DNA of 64,000 nt from Pontibacter rufus (GTDB lineage Bacteria > Bacteroidota > Bacteroidia > Cytophagales > Hymenobacteraceae): positions 62,001-126,000 of the forward strand of contig NZ_JADQDR010000013.1 of the NCBI RefSeq assembly GCF_015694705.1, given 5' to 3'. Positions 42,497 through 51,426 of the stretch are shown here, piece by piece (within the stretch, counting starts at the first letter, position 1; each line of letters begins with the position of its first letter). The notes beneath the pieces were generated by a model. It saw nothing but the letters and a program-made list of their open reading frames with translations. It was not told the origin of the DNA and did no database searches. The position numbers and the translations under genes are program-made.

Positions 42497-44588
42497 AAAA
42501 TCCATACTGCTGCGGGTGCGGATAGCTTTTCTGGCTATCTGCCTTTTTGCATGCGCCATCGTGTACAAGGTGGTACGCATCCAGTTTATGGATGGCGCCA
42601 AATGGAAGAAGATTTCCAAAGAAAGACGCATACATTACCAGCCGGTATTTGCCACGCGCGGCAACATTTATTCAGACAACGAAAGTATACTGGCCACCTC
42701 GCTGCCATTTTACCGCGTTGCTTTTGACCCCACGGTAGCCGATGCGGAGGTTTTTAATGCCGGCATCGATTCCTTGTCGCTGCTGCTCTCACGCTACTAT
42801 AAAGACAGGTCCGAAGATTATTACCGCCGCAAGATCAAGAATGCCCGCCACGCCGGCCGGCGCTACATTCGCCTCAACAGCCACCAGATAGATTACCAGG
42901 CGAAGAAAACAATGGCTAAATGGCCTATCTTCAGGGAAGGCAAGAACAGGGGCGGCGTTATTTTCGAGAAAGTAGAGAAACGCTTTAAGCCATTCGGCAT
43001 ACTGGCAGACCGCACCATCGGCTTTATCAATGAAGACAAGAACGGCGCCGGGCTGGAGTATAGTTTCAATAGCGACTTGGCCGGTACAGACGGCGAAGCG
43101 CTGTTTGAACGCATGGCCGGCGGCAACAAACCTATCTACGATGGCACTGAAGTGCAGCCGCAGCATGGTTATGACATTACGACTACCATCGACATCAACC
43201 TGCAGGATGTGGCCGAAAACGCCCTCTACAAAACGCTGGAGAAGACGGATGCCGATCATGGCTGTGTGATTCTGATGGAAGTAAAAACCGGTGAAATAAA
43301 AGCTATCGTGAACCTGGGCAAAACTACCGGCGGCTACATCGAGGATTATAACTATGCCGTGGGCAGCCAGGGCCGCACAGAACCGGGCTCTACGTTTAAG
43401 CTGGCTTCTATGATGGCCATGTTTGAGTATACCAACAACAACCTGAAACTGACCGACACCGTGGACACGGGAAATGGCGTTTACCGCATCAAAAACACCA
43501 CCATGAGCGATTCCAAACATGGCGGCAACGGTAAAATAACAGTGCAGGAGGTTTTTGAAAAATCTTCGAACATCGGTGTGGCCAAACTCATGGAGAAGAC
43601 CTTTGGCAACAACCCGCAGGCCTATGTGGATTACCTGCATAAGTTTGGGCTGGATAACACGCTGGGGTTCCAGATGGAAGGAGAAGCGCGGCCATTTATA
43701 AAAAGTCCCAGCGACAGGACCTGGTATGGCACCACGCTTACTTCCATGGGCATCGGCTATGAGTTGAAAATATCACCCTTGCAGACGCTTGCATTTTATA
43801 ATGCTGTGGCCAACAACGGGGTAAAGGTGCAACCAATCATCGTGAAGGAAATCAGCAAGGCAGATAATGTAATCCAGGCTTTTCAGACACGCGTGCTGGT
43901 AGACAAGATATGCTCTGACGAAACTCTGAAAAAGCTGAAGGCTATGATGGAAGGTGTGGTAGCGCGGGGCACGGCAAGGAATATTCTGGGCACCGACTAT
44001 AAAGTGGCCGGCAAAACCGGTACTGCCAAAAAGGTGAAGAACGGCCACTATGTACGGGCTTACTCGGCATCCTTTGCAGGCTATTTTCCGGCTGATAACC
44101 CCAAGTATAGCTGCATCGTGATTATTGATGATCCGCAGGGGGTGAACGTGTATGGCGGCGATGTGGCGGCTCCTGTGTTCAAGGAGGTGGCAGACAAAGC
44201 ATACGCGCGCGACTTAGCCATGCACAAACCATTGCAGGAGCGCATGATTCCGAATAAGGAGAGCCTGCCGGATGTGAAAGCCGGAAATTTTGATGACCTG
44301 ACACTGATATGCAATAAAATTGGCATCAGCAACCATCCGCAAGGAACCGATGAGGAATGGGTGAAGGTAGAAGCAGCGAAAAGATCGCTCAACTTTAAAC
44401 CAAATCCGGTACTGGGTGGCCAGGTGCCGGACGTAACCGGCCTCACGCTGCGCGATGCTTTGTACATACTGGGTAATCAGCATTTCGAGGTGAACGTGGA
44501 AGGTACGGGCAAGCGTGTGAAAAAGCAGTCGCTGGAACCGGGCGCTGCCATCGATAAAGTAAAACAAATAACCATTGTTCTAAGCTAA
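42486..44588 (+). CDS. ftsI: Division-specific transpeptidase FtsI (PBP3-type) with C-terminal PASTA domain
   Basis: This 700-residue class B penicillin-binding protein cross-links septal peptidoglycan. It has an N-terminal membrane anchor (LLRVRIAFLAICLFACAIVYKVV), a dimerisation domain and a transpeptidase domain with Ser302-T-F-Lys305 (EPGSTFK), an SSN motif and Lys510-Thr-Gly. A single PASTA domain follows at the end (VPDVTGLTLRDALYILGNQ), not found in E. coli FtsI. It overlaps ftsL by 11 bases and murE by one. Confidence 0.95.
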   Translation: MNIKKSILLRVRIAFLAICLFACAIVYKVVRIQFMDGAKWKKISKERRIHYQPVFATRGNIYSDNESILATSLPFYRVAFDPTVADAEVFNAGIDSLSLLLSRYYKDRSEDYYRRKIKNARHAGRRYIRLNSHQIDYQAKKTMAKWPIFREGKNRGGVIFEKVEKRFKPFGILADRTIGFINEDKNGAGLEYSFNSDLAGTDGEALFERMAGGNKPIYDGTEVQPQHGYDITTTIDINLQDVAENALYKTLEKTDADHGCVILMEVKTGEIKAIVNLGKTTGGYIEDYNYAVGSQGRTEPGSTFKLASMMAMFEYTNNNLKLTDTVDTGNGVYRIKNTTMSDSKHGGNGKITVQEVFEKSSNIGVAKLMEKTFGNNPQAYVDYLHKFGLDNTLGFQMEGEARPFIKSPSDRTWYGTTLTSMGIGYELKISPLQTLAFYNAVANNGVKVQPIIVKEISKADNVIQAFQTRVLVDKICSDETLKKLKAMMEGVVARGTARNILGTDYKVAGKTGTAKKVKNGHYVRAYSASFAGYFPADNPKYSCIVIIDDPQGVNVYGGDVAAPVFKEVADKAYARDLAMHKPLQERMIPNKESLPDVKAGNFDDLTLICNKIGISNHPQGTDEEWVKVEAAKRSLNFKPNPVLGGQVPDVTGLTLRDALYILGNQHFEVNVEGTGKRVKKQSLEPGAAIDKVKQITIVLS

Positions 44589-46054
44589 TGCAATCGCTGC
44601 AAACCATATTGCAAGAGGTAAAAGTGCTGGATACCAGAGGTACGCTAAACGCCTCAGTGGAGGCAATTACCTTCGATTCGCGCCAGGTACGCGCGGGTGT
44701 GGCTTTTGTGGCGGTGCGCGGCGTGCAGACCGATGGACATGATTACATAAGCAAAGCTATAGCGACAGAAGCGGCCGTAATTGTCTGCGAAGCCCTGCCT
44801 GCGGAACTGGCGCCGGATGTAACTTACGTGGTGGTGCCCAATTCAGGCGAAGCACTGGGTAAAATGGCCTCTGCCTTTTACAATCATCCATCCCGGAAGC
44901 TGCAATTAATCGGCGTAACAGGCACTAACGGCAAAACAACTTCGGTTACGCTGCTGCACAAATTGTTCCGGGAACTGGGCTACCATGCAGGGCTGCTCTC
45001 CACGGTGCAAAATCAGATAGACGAGGAGGTGATTCCTGCTACCCACACCACCCCCGACGCTGTAACCCTCAACGCGTTGCTGGCGCAGATGCTGAAAGCC
45101 GGCTGCACCTATTGCTTTATGGAGGTGAGTTCGCATGCCATGGTGCAGCAGCGCGTAGCGGGCCTGACTTTTGCCGGTGGTGTATTTACCAACATCACCC
45201 ACGACCACCTGGATTATCACCAGACCTTTGATGCTTACATCAAAGCCAAAAAATCCTTTTTTGACATGCTGCCGGAAGGCGCTTTTGCGCTTATCAACGC
45301 CGATGATAAGCGCGGGCCCGTGATGGTGCAGAACACCAAAGCCAGTGTGCATTACTTTGCCCTGCGCAAAATGGCAGAGTTTAAAGCCCGCATCATCGAG
45401 AATACCCTGCAGGGGCTGCACCTGGATGTAAACGGGCACGAGATCTGGTGCAAGCTGATTGGCGCTTTTAATGCTTACAACCTGCTGGGCACCTATGGCG
45501 TGGCGGTGTTGCTGGGCGAAGATCCGGCAGAGGCGCTGACAGTGCTCTCCAGCCTTAACTCTGCCGCCGGCCGCTTCGATTACATCGTTTCGGATGCACA
45601 ACAAATAACAGGTATTGTGGATTATGCCCACACGCCGGATGCCCTGGAGAACGTGCTGCTCACGATAAAGGACATCCGCAACCCGAACCAGAAAGTAATT
45701 ACGCTGGTGGGCTGCGGGGGCAACCGTGATGCCGCCAAACGCCCGCTGATGGCTGATATCGCCTGCCGTTTCAGCGATAAAGTGATACTTACCTCGGATA
45801 ATCCGCGCTTTGAGGAGCCGCAGGCCATACTTGCGGATATGCAGAAAGGCGTGAAGCCCCTGGATTACAAGAAAACGCTCTCGGTGCTGGACCGCAAGGA
45901 GGCTATTAAGACTGCCTGCATGCTCGCGGGGCCCGATGATATCATACTCGTCGCCGGCAAAGGACACGAAACATACCAGGAGGTAAAAGGCGTGAAGTCT
46001 CCGTTTGATGATAAACAGGTGCTGCAGGAGATGTTCACCCAGTTAGGAAAGTAA
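44588..46054 (+). CDS. murE: UDP-MurNAc-L-Ala-D-Glu:meso-diaminopimelate ligase MurE
   Basis: This 488-residue Mur ligase adds the third amino acid to the peptidoglycan stem. The ATP-binding P-loop is GVTGTNGKTTSVTLLHKLF (~residues 110-128), and the DNPR motif (TSDNPRFEEP) is that of meso-DAP-specific enzymes, so the wall is expected to be of DAP type. It overlaps ftsI by one base. A 61-base gap separates it from mraY. Confidence 0.96.
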   Translation: MQSLQTILQEVKVLDTRGTLNASVEAITFDSRQVRAGVAFVAVRGVQTDGHDYISKAIATEAAVIVCEALPAELAPDVTYVVVPNSGEALGKMASAFYNHPSRKLQLIGVTGTNGKTTSVTLLHKLFRELGYHAGLLSTVQNQIDEEVIPATHTTPDAVTLNALLAQMLKAGCTYCFMEVSSHAMVQQRVAGLTFAGGVFTNITHDHLDYHQTFDAYIKAKKSFFDMLPEGAFALINADDKRGPVMVQNTKASVHYFALRKMAEFKARIIENTLQGLHLDVNGHEIWCKLIGAFNAYNLLGTYGVAVLLGEDPAEALTVLSSLNSAAGRFDYIVSDAQQITGIVDYAHTPDALENVLLTIKDIRNPNQKVITLVGCGGNRDAAKRPLMADIACRFSDKVILTSDNPRFEEPQAILADMQKGVKPLDYKKTLSVLDRKEAIKTACMLAGPDDIILVAGKGHETYQEVKGVKSPFDDKQVLQEMFTQLGK

Positions 46055-46115
46055 GCAGAAGACACAAGTATAAACCAGTTATTTGCAGATAAGCACAGGA
46101 AACCGATTTTAATAA

Positions 46116-47336
46116 ATGTTATATTTTCTTTTCACATACCTCGACCGCGAATTCGACTTTCTGGGAGCCGGTGTATTTCAATACATCTCTTTCCGGGCAG
46201 GTATGGCCACGTTGCTGTCGCTGCTGATTGCCATGATTTTTGGCGGCAGGCTGATAAAGGTGCTGCAGCGCAAGCAGGTAGGCGAGAGCATCCGCGATCT
46301 CGGCCTGGAGGGACAGATGGAGAAGAAAGGAACTCCTACGATGGGCGGCCTCATAATTCTGATGGCCATACTGGTGCCGGTGCTGCTTTTTGCCCGCCTC
46401 GACAATGTATACATCCAGCTGATGCTCGTGTCTACCGTCTGGCTGGGGATGATCGGCTTCCTGGATGATTACATCAAAGTATTCAGAAAAAATAAAGAGG
46501 GTTTGGCCGGCCGTTTCAAGATTTTAGGCCAGATTGGATTGGGGCTGATCGTAGGCCTCACGCTGTATTTCTCTGACGATGTAACCGTGCGCCAGTATAT
46601 TTTTGCGGATGGCGGCACTTCCTCTGTAAATGCTACCAAGCACTTTGTGGATGTAAAATCGATGATCACGACCATCCCTTTTCGCAAAAACAACGAGCTG
46701 GATTACTGCAACCTGTTTGCCTTTGCCGGCCCGCTCTTCCAGGACTGGTCCTGCTATCTCTATATTCCGTTCGTGATTCTGGTGATAACAGCAGTTTCTA
46801 ACGGAGCCAACATCACCGACGGCATCGATGGCCTTGCAGCAGGCACTTCGGCGATTATTGGCACCACGCTGGCCATCTTTACCTACGTATCCGGTAACAC
46901 CATTTTTGCAGATTACCTCGATATCATGTTTATCCCTAACTCCGGCGAACTGGCTATTTTCTGTCTGGCTTTTGTGGGAGCATGCGTTGGCTTCCTGTGG
47001 TATAACTCGTATCCGGCGCAGGTATTCATGGGCGACACAGGCAGCCTGGCCATTGGCGGCATTATCGCCGTGTTGGCCCTGATTGTAAGAAAAGAATTAC
47101 TTATACCAATACTATGCGGCATCTTCCTGGTCGAGAACCTGTCGGTGATGCTGCAGGTGAGCTACTTTAAGTATACGCGCAAGAAGTATGGCGAAGGCCG
47201 CCGCATCTTTAAAATGTCGCCGCTGCACCATCATTATCAGAAAATGGGCTACCACGAGTCTAAAATAGTAGGCCGCTTCTGGATTGTGGGCATCATGCTG
47301 GCCATTTTTACGCTGGTAACGCTGAAGCTGAGGTAA
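46116..47336 (+). CDS. mraY: Phospho-MurNAc-pentapeptide transferase MraY
   Basis: This 406-residue polytopic enzyme transfers phospho-MurNAc-pentapeptide to undecaprenyl phosphate, forming lipid I. Conserved parts are [14 protein letters not shown], the Asp pair in [13 protein letters not shown], and the [15 protein letters not shown] and [23 protein letters not shown] loops, and [19 protein letters not shown] at the end. About ten helices are expected. It ends one base before the repeat that brackets the inserted gene. Confidence 0.97.
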   Translation: MLYFLFTYLDREFDFLGAGVFQYISFRAGMATLLSLLIAMIFGGRLIKVLQRKQVGESIRDLGLEGQMEKKGTPTMGGLIILMAILVPVLLFARLDNVYIQLMLVSTVWLGMIGFLDDYIKVFRKNKEGLAGRFKILGQIGLGLIVGLTLYFSDDVTVRQYIFADGGTSSVNATKHFVDVKSMITTIPFRKNNELDYCNLFAFAGPLFQDWSCYLYIPFVILVITAVSNGANITDGIDGLAAGTSAIIGTTLAIFTYVSGNTIFADYLDIMFIPNSGELAIFCLAFVGACVGFLWYNSYPAQVFMGDTGSLAIGGIIAVLALIVRKELLIPILCGIFLVENLSVMLQVSYFKYTRKKYGEGRRIFKMSPLHHHYQKMGYHESKIVGRFWIVGIMLAIFTLVTLKLR

Positions 47337-47337
47337 G

Positions 47338-47370
47338 GTCGTTGTTCGTTGTTCGTCAATCGTTGTTTGG
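47338..47370. repeat. Left inverted-repeat arm bracketing the four-helix-bundle gene
   Basis: A reiterated GTTGTTCGTTGTTCGTC run. Positions 47338-47355 (18 bases) are exactly complementary to 47750-47767 on the other side of the inserted gene. It begins just after the mraY stop codon. Confidence 0.75.
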
Positions 47371-47385
47371 AAATTAAGTATAAAG

Positions 47386-47742
47386 ATGATGGACTACAAG
47401 GAACTGGATGTATGGAAGAAGAGCAGAAGTCTCACCAGTAGCATTTATAATCTGTCAAGGACTTTTCCGAAAGATGAAGTCTTCGGCTTGACAAGCCAGA
47501 TGAGAAGAGCCGCAGTGTCGGTATCATCAAATATAGCAGAAGGTTGTGGCAGGCAGCATGCCAAAGATTCTATACAAATATTTTATATAGCCAGAGGATC
47601 TTTATACGAACTGGAAACGCAGCTTTATGTCGCGTCAGACCAAGGTTATGTGAAGCAACCTGTTTTTGACCAGACAATAAATGAGATTACAAATTGCAAG
47701 CAGATGCTAAACGGCCTGATCAAATATTTCAAAGGTTTATAA
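47386..47742 (+). CDS. Four-helix-bundle protein (23S rRNA intervening-sequence protein family)
   Basis: This 118-residue protein of the S23/IVS family (TIGR02436-like) contains MDYKELDVWKKSRSLTSSIYNLSRTFPKDEVFGLTSQMRRAAVSVSSNIAEGCGR, the typical N terminus and second helix. The family was first seen in intervening sequences inside 23S rRNA genes, and the DGR accessory protein Avd has the same fold; function is unknown. It interrupts the dcw operon between mraY and murD and is flanked by inverted repeats, so it is probably a mobile or horizontally spread cassette. The first of two adjacent ATGs is annotated. Confidence 0.88.
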   Translation: MMDYKELDVWKKSRSLTSSIYNLSRTFPKDEVFGLTSQMRRAAVSVSSNIAEGCGRQHAKDSIQIFYIARGSLYELETQLYVASDQGYVKQPVFDQTINEITNCKQMLNGLIKYFKGL

Positions 47743-47746
47743 CTGA

Positions 47747-49129
47747 ATGCGAACAACGAACAACGACAAACGAACAACTAAACTTGCTGTACTCGGAGCG
47801 GGAGAGAGTGGTGTGGGAGCCGCTTTGCTGGCAAAAGCAAAGGGGCTGGAAGTGTTTGTGTCGGATGGCGGGCAGATAAAGGAAGTATATAAAGCAAAAC
47901 TAGAGGCAGCAGCCATTCCTTTTGAAGAAGGTGGCCATACGTTTGAACGTATTCTGGAGGCGACTCAGATCATCAAAAGCCCGGGTATCCCGGACAAAGT
48001 GCCTGTTATACAGGAGGCTGTGAAGCGGGAAATCCCAATTATTTCGGAAATAGAGTTTGCCGGCAGGTATACCGATGCCAGATTCATTTGCATCACCGGT
48101 ACCAACGGTAAAACCACTACCACGCTGCTGACCTATCACCTGCTGCGCGAGGCAGGTATAAACGTGGCGCTGGCAGGTAATATAGGCGAGAGCCTGGCGG
48201 AGAAGGTGATCGAAAACAAGTATGATTATTATGTGGTGGAGCTTAGCAGCTTTCAGCTGGATAACATGTACCAGTTTAAGGCGCATATTGCCGTGCTCAC
48301 CAACATCACGCCCGACCACCTGGACCGCTACGAGTATAGTATGGACAAGTATGCCGCTTCCAAGCTGCGTGTGGCGCAGAACATGACGGGTACTGATTTC
48401 TTTATTTATAATGCGGATGATGAAAATATCAGCAAGGCCTTCCAATCCAATGCTTTCGGCGGAACTGCAGTGCCTTTCTCGCTGCAAGGCGCTGAAAAGG
48501 CCAAAATAACGCTGGAGGGGCAACGTGTAAAGGTGAATTTACCCTACTATGAAGGCAACGTCGATATTTCTGAATCGAGCCTGATTGGCAAACATAACCA
48601 GTACAACACCATGGCGGCCGTAGCCGTGGCCAAGTTGCTAAGTATAGACGATGCGGCCATTGCTCAGGCATTGGCGACGTTTCAGAATGCAGATCACCGC
48701 CTGCAAACCGTGGGAGAGGCCAAAGGGGTTACCTACATCAACGACTCCAAAGCCACCAATGTGGAAGCGGTGTGGTATGCGCTGGAAGGTATAAAACAGC
48801 CCATTATCTGGATAGCGGGCGGGGTGGACAAAGGCAACGATTACAGCACCCTGCAGGAACTGGCACGCGAAAAGGTGAAGGTGCTCATCTGCCTGGGCAA
48901 AGACAACGAAAAACTGCAGCAGGCCTTCGGGAAAGTGGTGCCCATTATTGCCGAAACTACCTCTATCGGGTATGCCGTGCGCCTGAGCCGCTCGCTGGCA
49001 GAGCCTGGAGATGTGGTGCTGTTGTCGCCGGCCTGTGCCAGCTTCGATTTATTTAACAATTACGAACACCGGGGGCAGCAATTCAAAGAAGCTGTAGAAA
49101 AGATAGTGCTGAAGAACAACCAGGAATAA
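47747..49129 (+). CDS. murD: UDP-MurNAc-L-alanine:D-glutamate ligase MurD
   Basis: This 460-residue Mur ligase adds D-Glu to UDP-MurNAc-Ala. P-loop FICITGTNGKTTTTLLTYHLL, then ELSSFQLDNMYQ, NITPDHLDRY and NDSKATNVEA are all typical. The ATG lies in the repeat arm flanking the four-helix-bundle gene, so the first ~12 residues (MRTTNNDKRTTK) are encoded by repeat DNA; the conserved protein begins at KLAVLGAGESGVG. A later start is not evident, since no ATG, GTG or TTG precedes that motif in frame outside the repeat. Confidence 0.95.
   Translation: MRTTNNDKRTTKLAVLGAGESGVGAALLAKAKGLEVFVSDGGQIKEVYKAKLEAAAIPFEEGGHTFERILEATQIIKSPGIPDKVPVIQEAVKREIPIISEIEFAGRYTDARFICITGTNGKTTTTLLTYHLLREAGINVALAGNIGESLAEKVIENKYDYYVVELSSFQLDNMYQFKAHIAVLTNITPDHLDRYEYSMDKYAASKLRVAQNMTGTDFFIYNADDENISKAFQSNAFGGTAVPFSLQGAEKAKITLEGQRVKVNLPYYEGNVDISESSLIGKHNQYNTMAAVAVAKLLSIDDAAIAQALATFQNADHRLQTVGEAKGVTYINDSKATNVEAVWYALEGIKQPIIWIAGGVDKGNDYSTLQELAREKVKVLICLGKDNEKLQQAFGKVVPIIAETTSIGYAVRLSRSLAEPGDVVLLSPACASFDLFNNYEHRGQQFKEAVEKIVLKNNQE
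47749..47783. repeat. Right inverted-repeat arm overlapping the murD start
   Basis: A CGAACAACGAACAACGACAA run, of which 47750-47767 is the exact 18-base complement of 47338-47355. It is translated as the N terminus of MurD. Confidence 0.75.
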
Positions 49130-49154
49130 CAAACCCGTTTTACCGGAGGTGATG

Positions 49155-50321
49155 ATGAAAAAGTGGTTACAGGAAAATTTAAAAGGAGATCCGATGCTGT
49201 GGGGTATTGTGATCATCTTCTCGCTTATAAGCGTGGCGGTGGTCTATTCTGCTACAGGCACACTTGCCTACAAAAAAATGGAGGGCAATACAGAATATTT
49301 CCTGTTCAAGCATTCATCCCTGATCCTGCTTGGCCTGGGGTGTATGTGGGCCGCCCATAAAATCAATTACCGTTACTATTCTAAGCTGTCGCTGCTGGCA
49401 CTGCTGGTGTCGGCACCGCTGCTGATCGTTACCTACTTTTACGGTTCTAACATCAACGAAGCCTCGCGCTGGATTACAATTCCGGTTATCAACCAGACAT
49501 TCCAGCCCTCAGATTTAGCCAAATTGGCCCTGATTTCATACCTGGCCAGCATGTTGTCTAAAAAGCAGCAGATGCTGCATGATATTAAACGCACCCTGAT
49601 CCCGATTTTCGGCTGGACAGTGGCTATTTGCGCTTTAATTGCGCTGACAAACACCTCTACTGCGGTGCTTCTTTTCATCACGTGCCTGCTGCTGATGTTT
49701 ATCGGCCGGGTGCCCGTAAAATATTTAGCTGCCGTGGTTGTGGCGGGCGGCATCATTGGCGGTACGGCTTTGACACTGGGCCAGCGCCTGGACACCGCTG
49801 TCAGCCGGATGGAAGATTTCATGGATCCAACTAAAACGGCCTTTCAACTGGAGCAGTCCTACATCGCCATCGCCACAGGCGGGGTAGTGGGCAAAGGCCC
49901 CGGCAACAGCGATCAGCGCGACATCCTGCCGCACCCTTATTCTGACTTTATCTATGCCATTATTCTGGAGGAGTATGGCTTGATCGGAGGCGTGGTGGTG
50001 CTGTTTTTATACCTGGCGCTCCTATACCGGGGCCTGGTTACGGTCAGTAAAAGCAACGGGGCTTTTGGCGGGCTCCTATCCGCCGGGGTAAGCTTTAGCC
50101 TTGTGATGCAGGCGTTGATCAATATGGGGGTAGCCGTGGGCCTGGGGCCGATTACGGGTTTGCCGCTGCCGCTTTTAAGTATGGGAGGCACATCGCTTAT
50201 TTTCACCGGTATTTCGCTCGGGATTATACTTAGCGTGAGCCGTGCTGATACCGAGTTTACACGTGCCGCTACAGAAACTGTACCCAATAAAATACAAGCC
50301 AATAAACCTGTAAATGCCTAA
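49155..50321 (+). CDS. ftsW: Septal peptidoglycan glycosyltransferase FtsW
   Basis: This SEDS-family polymerase of about 388 residues works with FtsI at the septum. There are about ten transmembrane helices. The conserved loops SRWITIPVINQTFQPSDLAKLALI and YSDFIYAIILEEYGLIGG, and GLPLPLLSMGGTSLIF near the end, identify SEDS proteins. GTG, ATG and ATG occur in a row at 49149-49157; a strong GGAGG at 49145-49149 is best spaced for the last ATG (49155), an unusually good Shine-Dalgarno for this phylum. Confidence 0.95.
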   Translation: MKKWLQENLKGDPMLWGIVIIFSLISVAVVYSATGTLAYKKMEGNTEYFLFKHSSLILLGLGCMWAAHKINYRYYSKLSLLALLVSAPLLIVTYFYGSNINEASRWITIPVINQTFQPSDLAKLALISYLASMLSKKQQMLHDIKRTLIPIFGWTVAICALIALTNTSTAVLLFITCLLLMFIGRVPVKYLAAVVVAGGIIGGTALTLGQRLDTAVSRMEDFMDPTKTAFQLEQSYIAIATGGVVGKGPGNSDQRDILPHPYSDFIYAIILEEYGLIGGVVVLFLYLALLYRGLVTVSKSNGAFGGLLSAGVSFSLVMQALINMGVAVGLGPITGLPLPLLSMGGTSLIFTGISLGIILSVSRADTEFTRAATETVPNKIQANKPVNA

Positions 50322-51426
50322 TCCGCAGAGACCATATCGCGTGATCATCAGCGGGGGCGGCACCGGCGGGCACATATACCCCGCAGTGGCCATTGCCAAC
50401 CAGCTAAGGGTGGTGGACCCGGCGGCGGAGATCCTGTTTGTGGGTGCACAAGGCCGTATGGAGATGACGCGCGTGCCGGAAGCAGGTTATAAGATTGTGG
50501 GCCTGTGGATCAGCGGGCTGCAGCGCCGCCTGACACTGGACAACCTGTCGTTCCCGTTCAAAGTGCTTTCCAGCGTGCGGGCAGCGCACCGGATCATCAA
50601 AGAGTTTAAGCCGGATGCTGTGGTAGGTGTGGGCGGCTATGCCAGCGGTCCCTTGCTGTATGCGGCCACTGCCCGTAAAATTCCGGCCCTGATTCAGGAG
50701 CAAAATTCGTATGCCGGCATTACCAACAAAATATTGGGCAGGCGTGTGGACAAAATCTGCGTGGCTTACCCCAACATGGAAGCTTTTTTTCCGGCTGAGA
50801 AACTGGTGCTGACCGGCAATCCGGTACGCGCCGACATCATGGACAGCCATACCAGAAGGGCAGAGGCGCTGCAGCATTTTAGCCTGAACGGAGATAAAAA
50901 AACAATCCTGGTGATAGGCGGAAGCTTGGGTGCCAGAACATTAAACCAAAGTATAGCCGCTGGGCTGGAGCAGCTGGTACAAACTGGTTATAACCTGGTC
51001 TGGCAGACGGGCAAGCTGTTTTTGCCGGAAGCGGAAGTATTCGCTGCTAAGTATAAAGCGCACGGAATCCGGGTATCGGACTTTATCAGCCGCATGGATT
51101 TGGCCTATGCCATGGCTGATGTGGTTATTTCCAGGGCGGGTGCTTTGTCTATTTCAGAGCTGTGCCTGGCCGGCAAGCCTGCGGTGCTGGTGCCTTCACC
51201 GAATGTGGCCGAAGATCATCAGACAAAAAATGCGCTGGCGCTGGTGCAGCAGCAGGCGGCTATACTGGTGCGCGATGCTGAGGCTGCCGAAAAACTGGTG
51301 CCCGCTGTGCTGCAACTGGCCGGCAACACGGAGGAACAGCAGCGCCTAAGCCGGAATATTCTGAAAATGGCGCGGCCCAATGCCGCCGCCGATATTGTGA
51401 ACGAGCTACTAAAGATAATCAGGTGA
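50314..51426 (+). CDS. murG: UDP-GlcNAc:undecaprenyl-PP-MurNAc-pentapeptide transferase MurG
   Basis: This 370-residue GT-B glycosyltransferase turns lipid I into lipid II on the inner membrane face. The N-terminal GGGTGGHIYPAVAIANQL motif and C-terminal VISRAGALSISELCLAGKPAVLVPSPNVAEDHQTKNA are diagnostic. It overlaps ftsW by 8 bases and murC by 4. Confidence 0.97.
   Translation: MPNPQRPYRVIISGGGTGGHIYPAVAIANQLRVVDPAAEILFVGAQGRMEMTRVPEAGYKIVGLWISGLQRRLTLDNLSFPFKVLSSVRAAHRIIKEFKPDAVVGVGGYASGPLLYAATARKIPALIQEQNSYAGITNKILGRRVDKICVAYPNMEAFFPAEKLVLTGNPVRADIMDSHTRRAEALQHFSLNGDKKTILVIGGSLGARTLNQSIAAGLEQLVQTGYNLVWQTGKLFLPEAEVFAAKYKAHGIRVSDFISRMDLAYAMADVVISRAGALSISELCLAGKPAVLVPSPNVAEDHQTKNALALVQQQAAILVRDAEAAEKLVPAVLQLAGNTEEQQRLSRNILKMARPNAAADIVNELLKIIR

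Noticed and set aside
47338-47783. CRISPR-like array from GTTCGTTGTTCG repeats
   Set aside because: Repeats are short, contiguous and without unique spacers, and no cas gene is near. The arms are inverted, not direct.
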